From Guillardia theta CCMP2712 (lineage: Eukaryota; Cryptophyceae; Pyrenomonadales; Geminigeraceae), in assembly GCF_000315625.1 (NCBI RefSeq), contig NW_005434580.1:277715-306150 (forward strand): a stretch of DNA of 28,436 bases, read 5' to 3'. Positions 20,879 through 28,436 of this stretch are shown here, one piece after another; within the stretch, counting starts at the first letter, position 1, and each line of letters opens with the position of its first letter. Under the pieces are notes generated by a model. The model was not told where the DNA came from, searched no databases, and worked only from the letters and a program-made list of their open reading frames with translations. The position numbers and the translations under genes were made by a program.

Positions 20879-22360
20879 TTACTCCAGCACGTACATATCT
20901 TTGAGCCTGGGAGGAGGGTCGAACATCGACCCCGGCGCTTCCCCTGGCTGCTCATTCTCCGGCGTCGGAGGAGGCAGGAGCTCGTGCGGCCCCTTCCTGT
21001 TCTTGTAGCACTGCATGCTTGACTCGTATGAAGGGATGAAAATGGAGTTGTTGTGGTCCAGGTCGAGATGGAGCGGTCGCCCATGGCCGAACCACAGCGG
21101 CCCGTCGAGTGTGCTCGATGCGATCCTGATAGTTCGTACCCGCCAGTGAGAGGAGGGACGATAGGGGGAGGGTGCAGACAACGTACCTCAGCGTTGATGC
21201 TTGACGCAACTCTCCACTGATGCAGATCTGCACATGACAAGACGGGTCCTCGTGATTCACGGAGTCTCATCGGAGCAACACTAGCAGGCCTCTCACCCCG
21301 AGTTTCACGCCGCGGATCACTGAGTTCTCTACGAGAATGCTTGTGTTCTGATACAAGCAACCATCAGTCGCAGTCGTCAGGTACAGCATCTCTCAACACT
21401 CACCTGGTCAGTCCCGAGGGCATAGCTGACGTTCTCAATCCTTGATTCGTTGACGCTAATCTTCGCTGAGTCTGCAACGACGGGATCATTCAAGGTCAGA
21501 AGAAGCAAGCCCTCGGCAAACCTGTTCCCAAGATGGCGAACAAAGAATTGCGGATCTTACATCGCTGGAAACTGGAACTTGTCCATAGGACTTAGTCGCT
21601 CTCACACGAGATCTTGAGTTGTCTACCTTGACTGCTCCGTGCTGAACACAGCTCTAGAACATCGCGCCGGTCCTACCCCGTGCCCTTGTAGCTCACAATC
21701 GCTGAAACTTGCCTAGAAACCATCACGGAGCTTCGCCAAGGTAGTGGAGGGTTCGGTCACCTGAGACATGGACATGCTCTGAACAGCGACGCCTCCTACG
21801 TTGATCATGAGCTCGTGGACGGAACGATGTATGGTCAACCTCCTGATACAAAATGACATCCCGCAAACGACCAGTCTCCGCCTTGAGTTCGGTCAGAAAA
21901 GGTGCAGGCTGCTGCGAGGTAGATCAAACTACCACGTATGCTCATACAAGGCAGCTGCATTTCCCTTGCAAACCTGCGAGACTATCAATCATGAAACTTG
22001 TCTCGTTCTTCTTTCCTGTAATCGTCCATGCAGCGTGAAAACGCCATTCTCTATCAACCAGGTCACGGAGCGCTTTCACGTTCAGCGTCAGACCTCGAAT
22101 CTCCCTGCGCCTCCATGGCACAGGGTCTCGCCATTCAGCACCTGGTCCTCGCACCCCTCAAAGACGCTCTTGCCATGGAACACCCAGGGCTCTGTGACAG
22201 ACGTGAGCTTGTGTGGGAATCTGACCCTGGGCGGGTTCGCATCGAGCAGCTTTCGCAGGGCTGCTGCGTCCCCATCAAAGTCCAACGCCAGGCTGAGCAG
22301 CAGGTCCATGCATGCAAGGAGCACGAGGACTCTGAGAGGATGTATCGTCCGAGCTCGCAT
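20879..22360 (-). CDS. secreted beta-helix-like protein, ten exons
   Basis: Minus-strand exons: 22360-22094, 22048-21998, 21954-21840, 21795-21761, 21712-21627, 21590-21561, 21521-21404, 21347-21297, 21227-21187 and 21125-20879. All introns are GT-AG (36-69 nt) and phases close, giving about 346 residues. The N-terminus is a signal peptide (MRARTIHPLRVLVLLACMD, then LLLSLAL). The body consists of short strand-turn units with periodic Cys/Gly/Asn: VFHGKSVFEGCEDQ, NGVFTLHGRLQ, ACTFSDRTQGGDWSFAGCHF, ASFSDCELQGHG, AKISVNESRIENVS, NTSILVENSVIRGVKLG, STLDGPLWF. These fit coils of a right-handed parallel beta-helix (pectate-lyase-like fold). No catalytic motif is identifiable. The C-terminus is Pro/Glu-rich (LLPPPTPENEQPGEAPG), with no transmembrane segment or GPI tail seen. 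A surface or secreted role is inferred. The third, fifth and sixth exons are the least secure. Repeat copy 2 abuts the stop codon. Confidence 0.6.
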
Positions 22361-22498
22361 GATTTCCTGCTGTCGATGTCAGGAGGTGCTACTGATCTAA
22401 GAAAGCAAGGTTGCTCTTCCCTGCTCTCCCATCGTCTGCTCTTCCTCTCCTGCTCTTCCTCCTCTGCTACTGACGTCTCCTCTCTCCTTCCCTTAGCT

Positions 22499-22575
22499 CT
22501 CTCTCCTCTCCTCTCCTCTCCTCTCCTCTCCTCTCCTCTCCTCTCCTCTCCTCTCCTCTCCTCTCCTCTCCTCTT
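22499..22575 (+). repeat. (CTCCT)n pyrimidine microsatellite
   Basis: About fifteen nearly perfect CTCCT units lie 140 nt upstream of the start codon of the secreted beta-helix-like gene, so possibly in its promoter. The same motif lies in the intron at 16330-16372. Confidence 0.95.
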
Positions 22576-22599
22576 CTCCCGTTTCGGGGATTTCGCAAT

Positions 22600-23460
22600 G
22601 CAGCATCGATCCGCTTGGAGCGCACCCGGCTATCGCGTTTACTCAAAGTTAAGTTAAAAATCAGTACGAGGACAATCGCCGTACTGCCGGCTACAGTACG
22701 GGGTAGTAGTACTAGGCTACTGAGGCCGCGCTGGCCGGGCCGCCGCAGTGCGTCATCCCGGATGATCGGATGATCAAGCCTTGCCCGGCGGCGCACTGAG
22801 GGCTGGCCGCCCGGCGGGGCCACTGGGCGGGGCGGCCCGGGGCCGGGATGCGGCCTGGCGTCACCGTCAACGTGCGGCGGCCGCCGCAGCACTGAAGTTC
22901 CGGGATCGAGTCATTGACCCCCCGGGTCGGGGGCGAAGGTCACCATGAGGCTATGCGGCCTCAGCGAGCCTCAGCGACTCGCGGCCTCCGCGGCCCAGGC
23001 CCTCAGCCGACTCGGCGAGGCGTCTTTTCCGATCGCCGGGGGGGCCAATCATGGCATGATCGGGGGCCGGGCGGCGGATCGGATGATCATCATGGCACCC
23101 AACTAACCAACCGTGCCACTGGCCCACGGACTCCCCCCGCCGAGTCTCCCAGTGGCGGCGCAGTGCGATCACTGTCACGCCCCGCAGGAGTGATATCGAC
23201 AGCCCGGACAAACTTGCCTTGAACGGTTACATCCGATCTGAATTGTGATTGATGGCAAACGTTGGCATCTGAAAGTTAACGAGTCGCTGGCATTGTAATG
23301 ATTTGAACTGCTGCCTTCGGACCGTTCACGGTTCAAAACGCTGGTGACTCAAAGTTGTATGGATCAACAAGGCTTAGTTGGCTGCCCCGGCGAGGACTAG
23401 GAGTCCTTGTCCACGGTTGTGACCTCAAGTCGGCAGTGAGTTGTACCGTAGTACCTTATC
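22600..23460 (+). repeat. GC-rich dispersed repeat, copy 3 (longest)
   Basis: It starts near the 29-bp core at 22638-22666, followed by ACGAGGACAATCGCCG and then about 500 bp of very GC-rich sequence with many GGCCGGG blocks. It includes GATGATCGGATGATC (22756) with a near copy at 23072. From 23210 the composition falls toward neutral, and a degenerate piece of the core (TGACTCAAAGTTG) recurs at 23345. TACCGTAGTACC at 23444 repeats the 12-mer found just before the core in copy 2. The open frames inside have biased composition and no domain. Confidence 0.65.
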
Positions 23461-25330
23461 CTCCTCTATATTTCGGTGGTGTAGTGTAGATTCTGATTAC
23501 GTGAGCGGTGAGCAGTTTGTTCTTTACCAAATACACTACTGTTCAAGAATCCGATCACCGTCATATGTATAAGTTCTAACAATCGACTCCCCAGCACTGT
23601 TGTGCACATTTTATGACCCCCTGTCCGATCTGCACTTGCTATCTTCCTCCGGCATTTTTATGTTCCTCAAATTCCTTCTGGCATCTCTCACTCCTGCTGC
23701 CATGTGCAATCCAGGCCTTGCTCTTTGTCTACCCTCGCTGACCCTGAAGAACGCTCGCTGTCTTGTCCCAGCTGGCTCCCTGACCTACCTCTACCTGCTG
23801 TGTGAAATGACAAAGCTCCTCGCTGATCTGCTACTACCTCAGCTGGAATCGTTTGCGTCAGTCACACAGTAAACATTCTTCGTCCTGAGAACCGCTAGCT
23901 CCATCCCCACCCTCCGTTCATCTGGACATCGTTGCTGTTTCTCCCTGACCATCCACCAATAAAATGTGGAGGGAGGGGTGGAGGGGTGGAGCAGTCGCAT
24001 CTTAAAATCTTTTAGTTAATAAGAGGGCGAGGTCTGGGACGTGATCAGTAGTAAAGATGTGCTCTGACGTGGATCAGATGGGAAGGGAGGGGTGGTTAAC
24101 CCATGGCATGTCAGCAGTGAGGGGTGGGTAAGTGGATTTTGTACTGACGGACAACCCCTACTGCTCAGTACCCTAATGAGGGATACCTCCCCCCCCCCCC
24201 CCCCGGTAGTAAAAAAAACCCTTGGGATGACATTTTTGTGATCATCGAGGATTTTCTGTCAAGTTGAATTCAAGGAGGAAAATTTGGAAAGAATTCTTGA
24301 AATGAAAAGTTCTCTGGAGTAAAATAAAGCAGGAGATGATCACACACGACCCCATTAATCTGGACCCTGTTTCCTACCCCTACCCCTCTCTCTTCTGGAA
24401 GAAACACCCCTGTATTTCCCCTCTCATCCACCCCTACCCCCCTTTTACCAACTCGTCATTTCCAGTCACAGCAAACGGAGCCATGAATAGACACCCCTCA
24501 CCACCCCCCTTCCTGAGTCTGACCACCCCCCTCCTCCCCCAATGATGAGCGCATTCCGTCGGAATGCTCGAGAGCGTTCACTACCCCTCCCGTTACGACT
24601 CATTCCACTACCCCTGTCTCCCTAGTCAACCAGACCACCCCCTCCCCACCCCGTTCCTGTGGAGTGACCCCACAACCCTACACTTTAGACCACCCTACCC
24701 CATTTCTTCGGACAAACCTCGAGATGAATCGATGCGTCTTCTCGTCGCTTCAGCAATGGGTTGCAATACTACGGCAGGGTGCTCAATGGCGTGCCATAGA
24801 GCGAGGAATGGAGCGGATGAAGGGGAGTATACGACGATGTTAATGGAGGTATTTGTTGTGTTTGAAGAGATCTGTTCAAAGAAGATCGTGCTTTATAGGC
24901 CTGCAAACAAAAATATTTCATTTCAGAGATTTCCTAGATACCGAGAGCTAAGTGTTAGATACGGTATCTCCAAATGATGAAGAGAGGACAATGTGAGAAG
25001 TGAAAATGACTGTGCCAAAGATGAATGTGAGTACTCTCTAGTCCTGTGCTACCTTTATCCTATGTGGGAGTTATCTTTGCCCTGGAAGGATAGTTGAAAA
25101 GTTTCATCTGCGCATGAAGATTCCATTTTCTCTCCTAAGCATCAAGTGATATTTGCTTTCTCAGGAGAATGGGCAAGCTAGACGCGGAGAGGTTCTTTTT
25201 CAAGGTATTTTGAGATTCAAATCGTCGGAGCAAAGCTGTGGACGGTGAAAGAGATGGAACAGAAGCTGTTCTCCTTGTACGAGGCATTAAGCTGTGATAG
25301 AGTGCTTCAGTGAGCTCTGTAATTCTTTCG
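23461..25330. other. spacer with G-rich then C-rich tracts, no supported gene
   Basis: From 23580 to 23875 there is a neutral stretch whose plus-strand frame (90 codons, hydrophobic) has no recognisable domain or clear exon borders. From 23965 to 24170 come GGGAGGGGTGG blocks, then a C16 run and an A8 run, and from 24340 to 24720 dense CCTACCCC and CCACCCC blocks. From 24730 to 25330 the sequence is neutral and AT-leaning and should include the receptor promoter. I see no confident exon. Confidence 0.55.
24189..24204 (+). repeat. C16 homopolymer followed by A8
   Basis: Sixteen consecutive C, then GGTAGT and eight A (24211-24218). Homopolymers like this are prone to sequencing length error. 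Confidence 0.95.
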
Positions 25331-28300
25331 ATGATGTCTTTCCGCACTGTACGTCGCAGCAAGTCACATCATCTGTTATCGTTTCTTCTCTTCTTCTCGT
25401 CACTGTGTGCTGTAAGATGTCAAAAACAACAGATAGTGATCGGGTCGCTGTTGTCTCTCAGCATGGGCAACGATCAGATGGAGTTCAATGCCCGGACAGT
25501 CATGCAGATCGCTCAAATGATCATCAACAACGACACGAGCCTGCTCAAGGACTATGAGCTCAAGCTCGTCGAGCAGGACACTTACTGTGAGAGGTCAATC
25601 TGTCAGGAAGGATCGTTGCTTGGCAACACCGCCCAAACCATCCAGTCAAACTCCATCAACGCCTTCTTCTGGAACGTGACCCACTCATGCGGATCCTCCC
25701 CTCAAGATCGTCCCGTTGCAATCGTCGGCCCTGGATACAGCTCAGAAGTAAGTGCTCTACAAGCGGCAATGCAGCAGGTCAAAGTCTTGACGGTGAGCTT
25801 CTCCGCAAGTAGCCCGAGGTTCTCAAACAAGACGCTGTACCCTTACCTGGCACGAACTTGCCCGTCAGACGCCATGCAGGGAGTGCTGATGGCAGACATT
25901 GTCAGGCGCTACAACTGGCGATCTTGCATAGCCATAACTTGCGCGGACACCTACTGCCAGGGGCTCTACACGCAGTTTGAATCTTCTTCGAGTAAGTCCG
26001 GGGTCATCATAGAAGAGGCGCGATGGGCGTTCGGAGACCTGCTCATGTCAGAGAGGCGTCTCAAGAGTATCTTCTCCAACTGCTCCAAGTCTCGCGTCAT
26101 CCTCCTGTGCATCAATGACATCCAGGCGCGGGAGATCCTACAGGCTGCTGCAACCCTCGGGATAGTGGACAAGTTCATTTGGATCGGGAGCGAGGCCGTT
26201 AGCACCATCGACCCGAAGGACCTCCCTTCCAATTTCCTCGGCGTCTCCCTTGCGTCAGCACAGGACTCTCTTCCCTTCCGTCGTCTACAGGCCGTGTGGA
26301 GCAGCCTGGACCCCAGCGTTTTCGCGGGGTTAGAAGAGTTGAAGGAGAATCCGTTCCTTCCGCTAGCGTACGACACTATCTTCCTCCTCGCCCATGGGCT
26401 GCAGCTGGTGATAGACGGTGGAGGAGACCCGTACAACTCCTCTGCCCTGCTGCATGCCCTCCCCCGCGTCCGGTTCCAAGGGGCAACGGGCCCGATCGCC
26501 TTGGACGGCAACCTGGAGCCCGAGACTGCGAGGTAAGACCGTCAGCTGCTCCTGCCTTTCAAACATGCTCATCCTTGCTCGCAGGTACGAGATCGTGACC
26601 ACAAGCGGCGCCCACGACTACCTGACTGTGGGAGGATGGACGGCAAACAATCTCACCCTCGACGTGCTTGCAGCAGGCCTGAGCGTTCCCGTCTGTGCTC
26701 CCTCCTCCATCCTCATCGGCGGGCTGTTCCAGTACTGGTCGAGGTTTCACGCCGCCGCCGCCATGGTGGCGTTTGCGCAGATCAATGCAGAAGCTAGCAT
26801 ACTCCCTTGGACGAGGCTGAACTTCGACGTTCAGAACATCACCATGGCCCGTTCCCTTCCCCCGACTAACAACCTGAAGAGCTTCTTCTTCGAAGCAGTT
26901 CTGAGCAGATGGAAGACAGAGGCTGGCAGTCTCGCTGACCCCGTGAGCATCGTGATCGGAGGAGGATATAGCTCGGACATAGCTGTGCTCTCCCCTCTTC
27001 TGACCAAACAGAACCTCCTCCTCTTCTCCCCCTCTGCCAACAGCCCGGTTCTCTCCGACAAGTCGACATACCCCAACGTCGTCCGATTGTGTCAAGTCTC
27101 GACCGTCGAGGGGCATGCGATCGTGGACCTTGTGAGGTTCCTGGGCTTCAAGGAGGTGAAGATCATATCTTGTGATGACATGAACTGCATCGGTTTCCGG
27201 GACGTGATCTTGAGCAAGGCGCAAGAGCACGGGTTTCGGGTGGCAGGAGACTTGATACTCCCCTCTGCCAAAGGTAGTTTTATGAACAACCACAACGGGC
27301 AGATCCTGGTCGAGGACTTCAGCATGCAGGATTGCAACGTGTCGGTATACATAATGTGCCTCCACGACTACCTTGCGACCGAGATCTTCGCCGTCTTCGA
27401 GGGCCTTGGCATCAAAGACAAAGTTGTCTGGATCACGTGCGAGGAGGTCCTGTCAGTCGACGACTCCCTCCTCCCCAATGGCATCCTGGGAATGCGCGAG
27501 TTTGTGCCGGAGACTCCGGAGTTCAGCCGCTTCCTCTCCTACTGGCAGAACCTGAACCTGTCGCTCTTTGACCCTTCTTACCATGAAATCCTGACCTCCG
27601 GCCTCCAGCAGCTGGTAGGCAGAGGAAGTCACTCCTCGTGGATGTTGGACGCTGCCGATGCTGCCATGCTGGTCGCCAAGACTCTCGACGCCCTCATTGC
27701 AAGCGGGCAGTCCGTCTCCAGCATCTCTGCCATCGTCTCTCAGGTCCTGCGTACAAGCTTCCGCGGCACGTCAGGTCGAGTTGTGCTGGACAGCTCGCTC
27801 GACAGGCAGCAGTCTCCCTACTCCATCGTCAACAAGCAGCGCTCCTCCTGGATCAGCGTCGGCGTATGGAACGACACTCGCTTCACCCTCCCTGCCGCTG
27901 CCAACGGCAGCCAGCAGGTCTGGAAGGAGAGCGTGATAGTGTGGCCTGTCGGGTACTTCCAGCAAGACCCAAACATCTGCCCTCCTCCCAAGTCGCCGAG
28001 CTACCTGCTAGTTTACGCGCTCGTGCCCTCGCTGGGGACGCTGGGGCTGATCGCTGCGGGGATCATGATCTACCGGTACAGGAAGGCCTCGCAAGAGCTG
28101 TCGGACTTCTCCAAGGTGAAGGCGATGATGCAGGAGCTGAGAAAGAGGCTGGCAATCACGAGGGAGGACGGTTTCATGCTTAGCAACGAGAAACACTCGA
28201 GGCTGAGCAGGAAGCAGATGCGGGTGGTGGACCACAGGTGGGAGGATGATGAGGGGGAGAGGAAGGAGGGGGAGGGATGGAGAGAGGTTATATGCAGGCG

Positions 28301-28436
28301 GAGGGGGAAGACTGCAAGAGGAGGAGGAAAGGGCAAGGGAGGAGAGAGGGGGGAGCGAGGGAGGGCGAGAGCGAGGGAGCGAGGGAGGGGGGAGCGAGGG
28401 GAGCGAGGGGAGCGAGGGGAGGGGGAGCGAAGGAGG
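25331..28436 (+). CDS. receptor with two PBP1/ANF-type ligand domains, 3' partial
   Basis: Exon 1 is 25331-26532. A 52-nt GT-AG intron follows, then exon 2 from 26585, which is open to the window edge; a donor at 28238 could end it. The ATG at 25331 is followed by a second at 25334. A signal peptide (HLLSFLLFFSSLCAVRC) precedes IVIGSLLSL. Two tandem receptor-ligand-binding modules of the periplasmic-binding-protein type I/ANF receptor kind follow. Module 1 (about 35-400) has AIVGPGYSSEVSAL and SFSASSPRFSNKTLYPYLAR. Module 2 (about 405-860) has IVIGGGYSSDIAVL and LFSPSANSPVLSDKSTYPNV. A transmembrane helix (LVYALVPSLGTLGLIAAGIM, about residues 875-900) leads to a basic stop and an amphipathic helix (MQELRKRLAITREDGFML). 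The architecture fits a single-pass plasma-membrane chemoreceptor or a GABA-B/mGlu-like receptor N-terminus. The effector domain lies beyond the window, so the signalling type is unknown. Confidence 0.85.
28240..28436 (+). repeat. (GGGAGCGAG)n purine minisatellite
   Basis: GGA-rich sequence becomes GGGAGCGAG and GGGGAGCGA units up to the window end. It probably lies in an intron of the receptor gene after the possible donor at 28238. The receptor frame also stays open through it as Glu/Gly/Arg codons, so inclusion in the protein is not excluded. Confidence 0.85.

Noticed and set aside
22028-22657. 209-codon forward frame
   Set aside because: Antisense to the signal-peptide exon of the beta-helix-like gene, then runs through the CTCCT repeat and the core of copy 3.
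22914-23222. 102-codon forward and 86-codon reverse frames in repeat copy 3
   Set aside because: High-GC sequence keeps frames open by chance; Gly/Arg/Pro-rich translation without homology.
23380-23430. Hairpin AGGACT-AGG-AGTCCT as a possible tRNA arm
   Set aside because: No acceptor stem, anticodon arm or T-arm around it.
23600-23872. 90-codon forward frame with hydrophobic Leu-rich sequence
   Set aside because: No recognisable domain, no splice context and no promoter; left uncalled for lack of evidence.
1-28436. CRISPR arrays, bacterial operons, IS elements, rRNA or tRNA genes
   Set aside because: None seen: tandem repeats here have no spacers, genes are spliced, and no rRNA or tRNA cores are recognised.

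Overview
The window reads as nuclear DNA of a flagellated microbial eukaryote, most likely an alga of the cryptophyte type (Guillardia theta-like). This is inferred from genome style plus gene content; no marker fixes the species. Genes are densely split by very short GT-AG introns (mostly 33-58 nt). There is a rotatin gene, which implies centrioles or flagella. Spacers and longer introns are full of microsatellites, and there are no bacterial operon signals. Most genes here are visible only after splicing by eye: their exons are 15-150 nt and leave no long open frame.

Layout. 1-3538: a small three-exon gene with a KEN motif (161-577, +), then a single-exon PAS-domain protein (847-1635, -) with its own TATA box and a possible poly(A) signal, then a gene-poor spacer. 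3539-10555: a nearly complete rotatin (RTTN) gene of about 17 exons and about 2,070 residues, convergent with an unknown small three-exon gene (10830-11407, -). 11408-13871: repeat-rich spacer with a CCTG array, clustered CCCCTACC/GGGGTAGG tracts and a GC-rich dispersed repeat (copy 1).

13872-16810: two adjacent forward multi-exon genes, the first probably a bHLH regulator of about 223 residues, the second an unrecognised protein of about 229 residues. 16857-19777 (-): a gene of about 18 exons encoding a LisH-like segment and a TAF5-type NTD2 domain. It runs into a 100-N assembly gap just where a TAF5 would enter its WD40 propeller. 20383-20870: GC-rich repeat copy 2, abutting the 3' end of the next gene. 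20879-22360 (-): a ten-exon secreted protein whose repeats suggest a right-handed beta-helix. 22600-23460: GC-rich repeat copy 3. 23461-25330: spacer with further GGGGTRG/CYACCCC tracts and a C16 run. 25331 to the end (+): a membrane receptor with signal peptide, two tandem PBP1/ANF-receptor-like ligand domains, one transmembrane helix and a cytoplasmic coiled-coil start, cut by the window edge.

The genes do not form an evident pathway. Themes are transcription (bHLH-like, TAF5-like), the basal body (rotatin) and sensing or surface proteins (PAS, beta-helix, receptor). The least-expected structures are the dispersed GC-rich repeat with an exact 29-bp core, the strand-switching G/C tracts, and introns lengthened by microsatellites.
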